DNA of 64,000 bases from the NCBI RefSeq assembly GCF_022213065.1, contig NZ_JAKLJA010000021.1, forward strand, positions 62,001-126,000. Reading direction: 5' to 3'. Below the pieces are notes generated by a model. It was not told where the DNA came from. It did no database searches and saw nothing but the letters and a program-made list of their open reading frames with translations. The DNA is from Paraburkholderia tagetis. GTDB taxonomy: Bacteria > Pseudomonadota > Gammaproteobacteria > Burkholderiales > Burkholderiaceae. Made by a program: the position numbers and the translations under genes. Shown here in pieces: positions 18,336 through 27,557 of this stretch (positions are counted from its first letter, which is position 1; each line of letters begins with the position of its first letter).

Positions 18336-19514
18336 ATGGACATCCACGAATATCAGGCGAAGGAACTGCTGTCCGGCTTCGGCGTGCCCATCCAGCGCGG
18401 GCTCGTCGCCTATACGCCGGATCAGGCCGTCTATTGCGCCACCGAACTCGGCGGCTGGCACTGGGCCGTCAAGGCGCAGATCCACTCGGGCGCGCGCGGC
18501 AAGGCCGGCGGCATCAAGCTTTGCGAGACTTATCACGACGTCCACTCGGCGGCCACGTCGCTGTTCGGCAAGCGTCTCGCCACCACGCAAACCGGCCCCG
18601 AAGGCAAGGTCGTCGAGCGCGTTTATATCGAAGTGGCCGAGAAGTTCGAGCGCGAAATTTATCTGGGCATCGTGCTCGACCGCAAGGCCGAGCGCGTGCG
18701 CGTGATCGTCTCCGCACAAGGCGGCATGGACATCGAAGAAGTCGCGCGCACGAATCCCGAGGCCATTTTGCAGGTGATCGCCGAACCGGCCGTGGGCCTG
18801 CAACCGTTCCAGGCGCGCGAGCTGGCCTTCGGCCTCGGCCTGAACATCAAGCAGGTGAGCCGCGCCGTGGCGGCGATCATGGGCGCCTATCGCGCGTTTC
18901 GCGACCTCGACGCGACGATGGTGGAGATCAACCCGCTCGTCGTCACCACCGACGACCGCGTGCTCGCGCTCGACGCCAAGGTCACCTTCGACGACAACGG
19001 CCTGTTCCGGCACCCGCATGTCTCGGAGATGCGCGATGCCTCGCAGGAAGACCCGCGCGAATCGGAGGCGGCGCAGTTCGGGCTGAACTACGTGGGCCTC
19101 GATGGCGACATCGGCTGCATCATCAACGGCGCCGGCCTCGCGATGGCCACCATGGACACCATCAAGTACGCAGGCGGCGAGCCCGCGAACTTCCTCGACG
19201 TGGGCGGCGGCGCATCGCCCGAGCGCGTCGCCGCGGCGTTCCGGCTCGTGCTTTCCGATGCCAACGTGTCGGCCATTCTCGTCAACATCTTTGCGGGCAT
19301 CAACCGCTGCGACTGGGTGGCCGAGGGCGTCGTGCAAGCCGCGAAGAACCTGCGCGTGCCGCTCGTCGTGCGGCTCGCGGGCACGAATGTCGAAGAGGGG
19401 CGGCGCATCATTCGCGAGAGCGGGCTGCCGATCATCGCAGCCGACACGCTGCTCGAAGCGGCCCAGAAAGCCGTAGAAGCGTCCAAGGCGCACCGCGCCA
19501 GAAAGAGCAAATAG
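18336..19514 (+). CDS. mtkA: Malate-CoA ligase (malate thiokinase) beta subunit
   Basis: A 392-aa homologue of succinyl-CoA synthetase beta (SucC): MDIHEYQAKELL is the family start, the N-terminal two thirds are an ATP-grasp domain and the C-terminal third a ligase CoA domain. In serine-cycle bacteria this enzyme makes malyl-CoA from malate, CoA and ATP. The neighbouring mtkB, ppc and mclA identify it as MtkA rather than SucC. The true sucCD should be found elsewhere. The ribosome site is weak. Confidence 0.92.
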   Translation: MDIHEYQAKELLSGFGVPIQRGLVAYTPDQAVYCATELGGWHWAVKAQIHSGARGKAGGIKLCETYHDVHSAATSLFGKRLATTQTGPEGKVVERVYIEVAEKFEREIYLGIVLDRKAERVRVIVSAQGGMDIEEVARTNPEAILQVIAEPAVGLQPFQARELAFGLGLNIKQVSRAVAAIMGAYRAFRDLDATMVEINPLVVTTDDRVLALDAKVTFDDNGLFRHPHVSEMRDASQEDPRESEAAQFGLNYVGLDGDIGCIINGAGLAMATMDTIKYAGGEPANFLDVGGGASPERVAAAFRLVLSDANVSAILVNIFAGINRCDWVAEGVVQAAKNLRVPLVVRLAGTNVEEGRRIIRESGLPIIAADTLLEAAQKAVEASKAHRARKSK

Positions 19515-19524
19515 GAGCGTACCC

Positions 19525-20430
19525 ATGAGCATCCTGATCGACGAAAATACCCGCGTGATCGTGCAGGGCTTCACCGGCGACAAGGCGACCTTCCACGCGA
19601 AAGAGATGATCGCGTATGGCACCAATGTAGTGGGCGGCGTGACGCCCGGCAAGGGCGGCCAGCGCCATCTCGACCGCCCCGTGTTCAACACCGTGAAGGA
19701 AGCCGTGCAGGCAACCGGCGCCACGGCGAGCCTCGTGTTCGTGCCGCCGCCCTTTTGCGGCGACTCCATCATGGAAGCGGCCGACGCGGGCCTGCGGCTC
19801 GTATGCTCGATCACCGACGGCATTCCGGCGCAGGACATGATGCGCGTGAAGCGCTACCTGCTTCGTTATCCGAAGGAAACGCGCACGATGCTGGTCGGGC
19901 CGAACTGCGCGGGCATCATCAGCGCAGGCAGAGCCATGCTCGGCATCATGCCCGGCAATATCTACCGGCGCGGCTCGGTTGGTATCGTCTCGCGCTCGGG
20001 CACGCTCGGCTATGAGGCAGCCGCGCAACTCGACGCGCTGGGTCTGGGCGTGACGACGAGCGTGGGCATCGGCGGCGATCCGATCAACGGCAGCTCGTTC
20101 CTCGACCATCTGCGGCTCTTCGAGAACGACCCCGAGACCGATGTCGTGATCATGATCGGCGAGATCGGCGGGCCGCAGGAAGCCGAAGCGGCGCGCTGGG
20201 TCCAGGAGAACATGACCAAGCCCGTGGTGGGCTACGTCGCCGGCCTCACGGCCCCCAAGGGCCGCCGCATGGGCCACGCGGGCGCGATTATCTCGGCTGC
20301 GGGTGACAGCGCCGCCGAGAAGGCGGAAATCATGCGAGCCCACGGGCTTTTCGTTGCACCCAGCGCCTCCGAGCTGGGCTCCACTGTCGCTGCGGCGCTG
20401 ACGCAAAATGATGCCCGCCGCGTCGCTTGA
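19525..20430 (+). CDS. mtkB: Malate-CoA ligase (malate thiokinase) alpha subunit
   Basis: A 301-aa homologue of SucD with an N-terminal CoA-binding Rossmann domain (VIVQGFTGDKATFHAKEM) and the phosphohistidine segment GRRMGHAGAII near residues 247-257. A TAGGAG site precedes the ATG by 7 bases, and it begins 10 bases after mtkA. Its last 23 bases overlap the start of ppc, which suggests translational coupling of malyl-CoA synthesis and PEP carboxylation. Confidence 0.92.
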   Translation: MSILIDENTRVIVQGFTGDKATFHAKEMIAYGTNVVGGVTPGKGGQRHLDRPVFNTVKEAVQATGATASLVFVPPPFCGDSIMEAADAGLRLVCSITDGIPAQDMMRVKRYLLRYPKETRTMLVGPNCAGIISAGRAMLGIMPGNIYRRGSVGIVSRSGTLGYEAAAQLDALGLGVTTSVGIGGDPINGSSFLDHLRLFENDPETDVVIMIGEIGGPQEAEAARWVQENMTKPVVGYVAGLTAPKGRRMGHAGAIISAAGDSAAEKAEIMRAHGLFVAPSASELGSTVAAALTQNDARRVA

Positions 20431-23329
20431 TGCCATTGAGGCCGGCGGGGCCGAGGCTCGCACCGTGACGTTGCGTGGCGTGGAGGCGCCGCGCCGTCAA
20501 TCGGCTGCATCGCCGCCTTCGGTCCCGCTTACGCCTGCACTTTCAGCGGCTGAGCCGCCCTCGCTACTCGACCGCCTTGCCACGGCTTCGGCGGCGTTGC
20601 CCACGCTCGATGCTCAGGCCTACGAACCGTGTGTGGTCGATCTGCTGTTCGGCTTGCTGTGCGACGTCGCACGGCGCCGCCAGCCCCAGATCGAACTCGC
20701 GCTGCGCGGCGAGCAACTGCCCCCCGACGTGCCGCGCGCGGTGTGGCGGCGCAGCCTGCAAGCCCAGGGCATCTGGTTCCAGCTACTGAGCGTGGCCGAG
20801 CAAAGCACCGCCATGCGCCGCCGCCGCGAAATCGAGATCGAGAGCGGCTATGCGCGGCTCACGGCCTCGTTCTCGCGCGTGGTGGCCGATGCGGCTGCGG
20901 CCGGCGTGCCCGCCGACGAAGTCCGCGCCGTGCTCCAGCATCTGAAGATCCGCCCTGTCATTACCGCGCATCCGACCGAAGCCAAGCGCGTCACCGTGCT
21001 CGAAATTCATCGGCGCATCTATCGCAAGCTGATGGATCTGGAGTCGCCGCGCTGGACGCCGCGCGAGCGGCGCAAGCTCGTGGGGCAGCTTGGCAACGAG
21101 ATCGAATTGCTCTGGATGAGCGGCGAGCTGCGCCGCGAGAAGCCCACCGTCTCGCAAGAGGTGGCGTGGGGGCTGCACTTCTTCGGCGAAACGCTGTTCG
21201 AGGCCGTGCCGCTCTTGTTCGAGCGGCTCGAAGACGCCCTGCACCAGTTTTACCCCGGCGAGCACTTCGAAATGCCGCGCTTCTTCCAGTTCGGCTCGTG
21301 GATCGGCGGCGACCGCGACGGCAATCCGTTCGTCAACAACGACGTCACGCGCGCGACGCTCTACGACAACCGGCTCGCGTGCCTCAAGCGCTACCGGCAG
21401 CAACTGCTCGATCTCGCACAGACGCTCAGCATCACCGCCGAGGCACTGCCCGTGCCTGAAGCGTTCGGTGCCGAACTCGCGCGCGTGCTCGAGCAAAGCG
21501 GCGACGGCACGGCCATTGCCACACGCAATCCGGGCGAGGTGTTCCGCCAGTATCTGACCTGCATGCTGCGCAAGCTCGACACCACGCTCACCGACGCGCA
21601 ACGGCGCGGCGCGGGCACCGCCATTCTCGGCGGCTACGCGAGCGCCGACGAACTGGCCGCCGAGCTGCGTGCGATGGAACTGGCCCTGCTCGCGACCGGC
21701 AGCGACACGCTTGCCGACTCCTACGTCCGACCGTTGCGCCATGAAGTCGAAACGTTCCGCTTCAGCACGGTGCAACTCGATCTGCGCGAGAACTCCACCG
21801 TCATCAACAAGACCCTGCTCGCGCTTTGGCAAGCACGCGCCAAACCCGGCACCGAGCCGCCCGATCTGGACTCCGAAGCATGGAAGGCGTGGCTGCTCGC
21901 GGAACTCGCACGCCCGCTCGCCCCGGGCGAAGCCAGCGACGCGTTGCCGGAGTCGCTCGCCGAGATCGAAGCAGAAACGGTCCAGATCTTCCGCATGGTC
22001 CGCACGATGCGCCAGCAGGTGGACCGCAATGCCTTTGGCGCGTTCATCCTGAGCATGACGCACCACGCGACCGACGTGCTCGGCGTCTATCTGCTCGCGA
22101 AACAGGCGGGGCTGTTCAGCGATGCCGCTGGCGTGGAAAGCTGCACGCTGCCGGTCGTGCCGCTGCTCGAAACCATCGACGACCTGCGGCGCGCGCCTGA
22201 AATCCTGCGCGAACTGCTGGCCGTGCCGATGGTCAAGCGCAGCATCCGTGCGCAAGGCGGCGTGCTGGAGGTCATGATCGGGTACTCCGATTCGAACAAG
22301 GACGGCGGGTTCTTCGCGAGCAACTGGGAGCTTTCGAAGGCGCAGACGAAGATCACGCGCGTCGGACGCGAACTGGGCATCACGATTTCGTTCTTCCACG
22401 GCCGTGGCGGCTCGGTGAGCCGGGGCGGCGTGCCGGCGGGCCGCGCCATCGCCGCGTTGCCCGCCGGCTCCGTCAACGGACGCTTTCGCGTGACGGAGCA
22501 AGGCGAGGTGGTCTCGTACAAGTACGCGAATCGCGGCACGGCGCAGTATCACGTCGAGTTGCTCGCGTCGAGCGTGCTGGAGCACACGTTCAAGTCCGAG
22601 CGCGAAGAAGAACTGCTGCCGCGCGGCGAGTTCGACGACGCGATGGAAGCACTCGCGGGCGCCTCGCGCGCGGCCTATGTGAAGCTCGTCGAGCAGCCCG
22701 AGTTGATCGCGTATTTTCAGGCGGCCAGCCCGCTCGAAGAGCTTTCGATGCTGAACATGGGCTCGCGCCCTGCCCGGCGCTTCGGCGCGCGCAGCCTCGA
22801 AGACCTGCGCGCGATTCCGTGGGTGTTCGCGTGGTCGCAGAACCGCCACGCTCTCACGGGCTGGTACGGCGTGGGCAGTGCGATCGCGTCGTTTCTCGCG
22901 GTGCGCCAGGAACGCGGCCTCGATCTGCTGCACAGGATGTTCAACGAGTCGCGCCTGTTCCGGCTGATCGTCGACGAGGTGGAGAAGACGCTCGCGCAGG
23001 TCGATCTCGACATCGCGCGCGGCTACGCGGACCTCGTACCCGACGCGCGCTTACGCGAAACGATCTTCGCGCAAATCGAGGCCGAGTATCGCCTCACCAC
23101 GGAGATGGTGCTGAAAGTCAGCGGCGGCGCCACCGTCGCGGACCGCTTCCCGCAGTTTTGCGAGCGGCTCGCGCGCCGGCTGCCGGCCATCAATCTCGTG
23201 AGCCAGCAGCAGATCGAGTTGCTGCGACTTTACCGCTCGGCCAGCACCGACCAGGAGCGGCGCGGCTATCTGGTGCCGCTCCTGCTCTCCATTAATTGCA
23301 TCGCATCGGGATTCGGCGCGACGGGCTAG
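20408..23329 (+). CDS. ppc: Phosphoenolpyruvate carboxylase
   Basis: A 973-aa PEP carboxylase that makes oxaloacetate from PEP and bicarbonate in the serine cycle. The catalytic His segment VITAHPTEAKR lies near residue 183-193. Other signatures are GGDRDGNPFV, GYSDSNKDGG and FHGRGGSVSRGG. The C-terminus lacks the usual NTG end and stops in SGFGATG. The first ~45 residues are low in conservation, so the true start could be a little downstream; I kept 20408, which overlaps mtkB. It belongs to the serine-cycle branch of the family judging by its place between mtkB and mclA. Confidence 0.93.
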   Translation: MMPAASLDAIEAGGAEARTVTLRGVEAPRRQSAASPPSVPLTPALSAAEPPSLLDRLATASAALPTLDAQAYEPCVVDLLFGLLCDVARRRQPQIELALRGEQLPPDVPRAVWRRSLQAQGIWFQLLSVAEQSTAMRRRREIEIESGYARLTASFSRVVADAAAAGVPADEVRAVLQHLKIRPVITAHPTEAKRVTVLEIHRRIYRKLMDLESPRWTPRERRKLVGQLGNEIELLWMSGELRREKPTVSQEVAWGLHFFGETLFEAVPLLFERLEDALHQFYPGEHFEMPRFFQFGSWIGGDRDGNPFVNNDVTRATLYDNRLACLKRYRQQLLDLAQTLSITAEALPVPEAFGAELARVLEQSGDGTAIATRNPGEVFRQYLTCMLRKLDTTLTDAQRRGAGTAILGGYASADELAAELRAMELALLATGSDTLADSYVRPLRHEVETFRFSTVQLDLRENSTVINKTLLALWQARAKPGTEPPDLDSEAWKAWLLAELARPLAPGEASDALPESLAEIEAETVQIFRMVRTMRQQVDRNAFGAFILSMTHHATDVLGVYLLAKQAGLFSDAAGVESCTLPVVPLLETIDDLRRAPEILRELLAVPMVKRSIRAQGGVLEVMIGYSDSNKDGGFFASNWELSKAQTKITRVGRELGITISFFHGRGGSVSRGGVPAGRAIAALPAGSVNGRFRVTEQGEVVSYKYANRGTAQYHVELLASSVLEHTFKSEREEELLPRGEFDDAMEALAGASRAAYVKLVEQPELIAYFQAASPLEELSMLNMGSRPARRFGARSLEDLRAIPWVFAWSQNRHALTGWYGVGSAIASFLAVRQERGLDLLHRMFNESRLFRLIVDEVEKTLAQVDLDIARGYADLVPDARLRETIFAQIEAEYRLTTEMVLKVSGGATVADRFPQFCERLARRLPAINLVSQQQIELLRLYRSASTDQERRGYLVPLLLSINCIASGFGATG

Positions 23330-23396
23330 GCCGCGTGCCTCGCTGTCTGCCCCGCTGCCTTCACTAATTGCGCTCTTACTATCGAGGAGATGACTC

Positions 23397-24383
23397 ATGA
23401 GCTTTACTGCAATCGAACCGGCCACGCCACGGCTGCACCGCTCGGAGCTTGCCGTGCCGGGCTCCAACCCCGCCATGTTCGAAAAGGCCGCGCGCTCGGC
23501 CGCCGACATCGTCTTTCTCGACTGCGAAGACGCGGTCGCGCCCGACGATAAAGAACAGGCGCGCAAGAACATCATTGAAGGCCTGAACGACATCGACTGG
23601 GGCACGAAGACGGTGATGGTCCGCATCAACGGACTCGACACACACTACATGTATCGCGACGTCGTGGACATCGTGGAGGCGTGCCCGCGGCTCGACATGA
23701 TCCTGATTCCCAAGGTTGGCGTGGCAGCCGACGTCTATGCGATCGACATGCTGGTCACGCAGATCGAGACGGCGAAGAAACGCACGCGACGCATTGGCTT
23801 CGAAGTCCTGATCGAGACCGCGCTAGGCATGGCGAACGTGGAGGCGATTGCTCAATCGAGCCGGCGGCTTGAAGCGATGTCGTTTGGCGTCGCGGACTAT
23901 GCGGCCTCCACGCGAGCGCGCACGACCGTGATCGGCGGCGTGAACCGCGACTACGGCGTGCTGAGCGACAAGGACGCCGATGGAAAGCGCGAATACTTTT
24001 GGGGCGACCAGTGGCACGCCGCGCAGACGCGCATGATGGTGGCCTGCCGCGCCTATGGATTGCGGCCGGTCGATGGGCCGTTTGGTGACTTTAGTGATCC
24101 TGATGGTTATGATGCGGCAGCGAGGCGTGCTGCGGTGCTTGGTTATGATGGCAAGTGGGCGATTCATCCGTCGCAGATCGAGCTTGCGAATCGCGTGTTT
24201 ACGCCTGACGATGCTGAAGTCGCTCGGGCGCAGCGCATTATGGATGCGATGGGGCAGGCCGCCAAGGATGGTAAGGGGGCTGTGTCGCTGGATGGGCGTC
24301 TGATCGACGCCGCTAGTATTCGGATGGCGGAAGCGCTGCTTTCTACTGCGCGAGCGATTGCGATGAGACCTGCGGTGGGCTGA
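23397..24383 (+). CDS. mclA: Malyl-CoA lyase
   Basis: A 328-aa CitE-like lyase that splits malyl-CoA to acetyl-CoA and glyoxylate, closing this half of the serine cycle. The Mg- and CoA-binding motifs are seen as FLDCEDAVAPDDKEQAR, VRINGLDT and FEVLIETALGMANVEAI. A GAGGAG site lies 7 bases before the ATG. It is the last gene of the serine-cycle operon. After the stop come only repeat sequences. The codon pattern near the 3' end is less GC-biased than upstream, as it is near the ends of fhcC and mfnB, which also run into repeat copies. Confidence 0.93.
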   Translation: MSFTAIEPATPRLHRSELAVPGSNPAMFEKAARSAADIVFLDCEDAVAPDDKEQARKNIIEGLNDIDWGTKTVMVRINGLDTHYMYRDVVDIVEACPRLDMILIPKVGVAADVYAIDMLVTQIETAKKRTRRIGFEVLIETALGMANVEAIAQSSRRLEAMSFGVADYAASTRARTTVIGGVNRDYGVLSDKDADGKREYFWGDQWHAAQTRMMVACRAYGLRPVDGPFGDFSDPDGYDAAARRAAVLGYDGKWAIHPSQIELANRVFTPDDAEVARAQRIMDAMGQAAKDGKGAVSLDGRLIDAASIRMAEALLSTARAIAMRPAVG

Positions 24384-24415
24384 TTTTGGTGGGGCACCCA
24401 GCCTAGGCGATTTGG

Positions 24416-24519
24416 CGCGTTTCCTTGTGATCGTGGTGGCTTTTTCGCGTTTCCTTGCATTCGTGGTGGTCTATTGCTTTTTCGCGTTTCCTTGCATTCG
24501 TGGTGGTCTATTGCTTTTT
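24416..24519. repeat. Tandem copies of the palindromic element's outer end
   Basis: Three extra units of the outermost end (CGCGTTTCCTTG followed by a TCGTGGTGG block) start at 24416, 24446 and 24483, spaced 30 and 37 bases, directly left of copy C. Copies A and D show shorter versions of the same thing. Confidence 0.85.
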
Positions 24520-25081
24520 CGCGTTTCCTTGCATTCGCGGTGGTCTATTAGCGTTGCCCCTGTGCGGGGCGGCACCTACTTTTCTTTGCAGCCGCAAAGA
24601 AAAGTAGGCAAAAGAAAGCGGCTCAAACCGCTAGTGTGACGCCGTACACCTCTTGCCCGTTATCGAAGTGGTTCCGGGGCATCCGTCACCCCGCACATTC
24701 AAACTGAGTGACAAAGGGCTCATTCATCCCGCTGCTCGCTACGCGCGCAGCGGTCGGGTATGCAGGGGAAACCACACCTACTGCACTTGCACTCGAATAC
24801 GCATGCACTGCATCGAGTCACATGCATTCCGATGGTTTGGGGTTATGCCCCACGGCGCGCGCAGCGCCGCCGGAGGGATGAGTCCTTAGTCACTCTGTTG
24901 TACGGCGCGTGGTGGCAGACGCCCCGGAACCGCTCCGATCACAGGCAAGAGGTGGACGGCGTCACACTGGCGGTTTGAGCGGCTTTCTTTTGCCTACTTT
25001 TCTTTGCCGCTGCAAAGAAAAGTAGGTGCCGCCCCGCACAGGGGCAACGCTAATAGACCACCGCGAATACAAGGAAACGCG
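24520..25081. repeat. 562-bp palindromic repeat element, copy C
   Basis: Full copy in the orientation of A and B, between the converging mclA and the PLP decarboxylase. With the tandem ends it occupies nearly the whole 24384-25124 gap. It contains the 78-codon frame (24653-24889) with several amino-acid changes against copies A and D. Confidence 0.9.
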
Positions 25082-25124
25082 AAAAAAACGCGAAGAAAAA
25101 AAAAGCACACCCAAGAATGAACAC

Positions 25125-26591
25125 TTACGCTTGCGCGGCCACGCGCTCCCCCTCGAATTGCACCTTCTCAACAGCCCGCCAGGCCTCGATCATCGACTCA
25201 GCGGCGCGATCGATATCATCCTCGGTAGTGGCCCACGCAATGACCGAAACACGCATCACCCGGCGCCCACGCCACTGCGCGCCAACCACAAAACACCCAC
25301 CCGCCTGCTGAATGCGTTCTATCGTAGCGTCCGTAAGCACATTCCCAAGAGGACAAAATTCATCCCCACCAAACCGCACAACCACCTGATTCAACTCGAC
25401 TTCGTTGAGCACCGCAACACCAGGCTCCCCAGCCAACCGACACGCGAGCCGTTGTGCAAGCACACAATGCCGCTCGACCATTTCCGCAATGCCGCGCCGG
25501 CCAAAAAAGCGCAACAGCGTCCACAAAACGAACCCACGCGCGCGCCGCGACAGTTCCGGCGCGTAATGCACGGGGTCGCGCACGCCCTCATCTTCAGCGG
25601 GCGGCAGATAGCCCGCACCAATCGTCATCGCACGCCGGTGCGCATCGGCATCGCGCACAAAAGCGCACCCGCACTCGTAAGGCGCCTGCAGCCACTTATG
25701 CGCGTCCGTGGCCCACGAATCCGCGTGCTCGATGCCCTGCGCCAGCGCCGCACGCGCCGGGCACGCCCTCGCCCACAAGCCAAAGGCGCCATCCACGTGC
25801 AGCCAGCCCCCTCGCTCGTGCACGAGTGCCGCAATCTCCCCGATGGGATCAAACGCTCCGGTCATGATGTGGCCCGCTTGCGCGATCACGAGATGCGGTC
25901 CATGGCAATGCGCGAGCGCGGCGCGCAGCGCGTCGGCACGCATGCGCCCCGCGTCATCAGTAGCAATCCTCACGAGTGAGCGTTCGCCAAACCCCAGATA
26001 GCGCAGCGCTGCAAACACACTCGCATGCGCATCTTCGCCGATAAAAACAGCAATGCGCGGCGCACCGAACAGGCCGTCCGCTTCGACATCCCAGCCCACG
26101 CGGCGCAGCAGTGCGCCACGCGCCGCCGCGAGGCAGACGAAGTTGCTCATCGTCGCGCCCGTCGTGATGCCCACCGAGCATTCGGGCGGGAGCCCCAGCA
26201 GATCGATCAGCCATTGCCCGGCGACCTGCTCGGCCACGGCAGCAGCGGGCGCGCCCTCGTAGCAGCCGGCATTCTGCCCCCAGACGCTCGTGAGCCAGTC
26301 GGCCGCAACCCCAACTGGATGCGAGCCGCCCACGACCCAGCCGAAAAAGCGCGGGCCCGCAGTCCCCATCAAGCCGGGTTCGGCCGCCGCCGCCAGTTGC
26401 TCGATGGCCTCGCTCGCGGGCACGCCGGTCTCGGGCGCAGGTCCGCCAAACGCGTCGAGCAACGCCGCAAAACCCGCCGTTGCAGCGGGCGGGCGCGTCG
26501 CGCGGGTACGATGAAACGCCAGCGCGTGCCGGTGCGCGGCGTCCAGCGCAGTGCGCGCATCATCGTCCGGCATCCTGATTATCTCGGCCAC
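25125..26591 (-). CDS. Group II PLP-dependent decarboxylase (MfnA-like or aromatic amino acid type)
   Basis: A 488-aa PLP decarboxylase of the DDC/GAD family. The PLP lysine is in WATDAHKWLQAPY, and the cofactor ring contact in HVDGAFGLWA. The start is taken as GTG at 26591 because an AAAGGAG site lies just before it; an ATG at 26621 has none. It is the last gene of the methylamine operon, 60 bases after folD. In methanogens MfnA, from the same family, makes tyramine for methanofuran. Tyrosine decarboxylation for the cofactor is therefore a possible role, but Methylobacterium methylofuran is reported to carry tyrosine itself, so this is uncertain. Glutamate, aspartate or another amine pathway are alternatives. 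Confidence 0.7.
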   Translation of the reverse strand: MAEIIRMPDDDARTALDAAHRHALAFHRTRATRPPAATAGFAALLDAFGGPAPETGVPASEAIEQLAAAAEPGLMGTAGPRFFGWVVGGSHPVGVAADWLTSVWGQNAGCYEGAPAAAVAEQVAGQWLIDLLGLPPECSVGITTGATMSNFVCLAAARGALLRRVGWDVEADGLFGAPRIAVFIGEDAHASVFAALRYLGFGERSLVRIATDDAGRMRADALRAALAHCHGPHLVIAQAGHIMTGAFDPIGEIAALVHERGGWLHVDGAFGLWARACPARAALAQGIEHADSWATDAHKWLQAPYECGCAFVRDADAHRRAMTIGAGYLPPAEDEGVRDPVHYAPELSRRARGFVLWTLLRFFGRRGIAEMVERHCVLAQRLACRLAGEPGVAVLNEVELNQVVVRFGGDEFCPLGNVLTDATIERIQQAGGCFVVGAQWRGRRVMRVSVIAWATTEDDIDRAAESMIEAWRAVEKVQFEGERVAAQA

Positions 26592-26651
26592 AGCGGCTCC
26601 TTTCCCCCGATGATGCCGCATGCGCCGCGTAGTCCCGCAGTTCGCACCGCG

Positions 26652-27551
26652 CTAACGCGCCGGCACTTGCCAGAACGGCTGTGCCGGATGAAACGCCTCG
26701 CCCTGCGCGAAACGCTCCGCCGAGCGCAGCGTGTTCTCGATCAGCATGGTGACGGTCATCGGCCCCACGCCACCGGGAACCGGCGTGATCCATGAGGCGC
26801 GCTCGCGCACCGCGTCAAAGTCGACGTCGCCCACGATGCGCCCATCGGCGAGCCGGTTGATCCCCACGTCGATTACGATCGCGCCTTCCTTCACCATCTC
26901 GGCCTTGATAAGCCCGGGCTTGCCAGCCGCCACTACGAGAATGTCCGCATGGATGGTGTGATGCGCGAGGTCGCGGGTTTTCGCATGGCAAATGGTGACC
27001 GTGGCTTCCTTCTGTAGCAGCATCAGCGCCATGGGTTTGCCGACGATATTGCTCGCGCCGACCACCACCACGTTCTTGCCCGCGACATCGATACCCGTGG
27101 TCTCCAGCAGCAGTTGGACGCCATACGGTGTACAGGGCGGAAAGATCGAATTGCCGACCACCAGCGCGCCCACGTTGTAGAGATGAAAGCCGTCCACGTC
27201 CTTGTCGACGACGATGCTCTCCAGCACGCGCCGCACGTTGACCTGCGGCGGCAGCGGCAATTGCACGAGAATACCGTGCGTGGCCGGATCCAGATTCAGC
27301 TCGCCGATGCGCTCGAGCAGTTCCGTTTCCGTGCAGCTCGCGGGGAACCGGTGCATGAACGATCGCACGCGGCTCTCCTCGCACGCCTTCACCTTGTTCG
27401 CGACATAGACCTGCGAGGCCGGATTGTCGCCCACCAGCACCACGGCGAGACCCGGCACGACGCCGCGCATGGAAAGCGCGGCGACGCGCTCGCGAAAGCG
27501 CGCCCGCAAGCGCCGCGCCAGGTGTTTCCCATCGATGGTCTGTGCCGTCAT
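26652..27551 (-). CDS. folD: Bifunctional methylene-THF dehydrogenase/cyclohydrolase
   Basis: A 299-aa FolD that interconverts methylene-, methenyl- and formyl-tetrahydrofolate. The catalytic segment YVANKVKACEE, GILVQLPLPP, the NADP site VGASNIVGKPMA and the end signature TPVPGGVGPMTV are all present. It starts 6 bases after mgsC, inside the methylamine operon. No mtdA or fch is seen in this window, so FolD may supply the folate C1 steps between formyl-THF and the serine cycle here. Confidence 0.95.
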   Translation of the reverse strand: MTAQTIDGKHLARRLRARFRERVAALSMRGVVPGLAVVLVGDNPASQVYVANKVKACEESRVRSFMHRFPASCTETELLERIGELNLDPATHGILVQLPLPPQVNVRRVLESIVVDKDVDGFHLYNVGALVVGNSIFPPCTPYGVQLLLETTGIDVAGKNVVVVGASNIVGKPMALMLLQKEATVTICHAKTRDLAHHTIHADILVVAAGKPGLIKAEMVKEGAIVIDVGINRLADGRIVGDVDFDAVRERASWITPVPGGVGPMTVTMLIENTLRSAERFAQGEAFHPAQPFWQVPAR

Positions 27552-27557
27552 GGCGCT

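Noticed and set aside
20783..22933. A 716-codon frame antisense to ppc
   Set aside because: Shadow of a well-supported PEP carboxylase; no recognisable domain.
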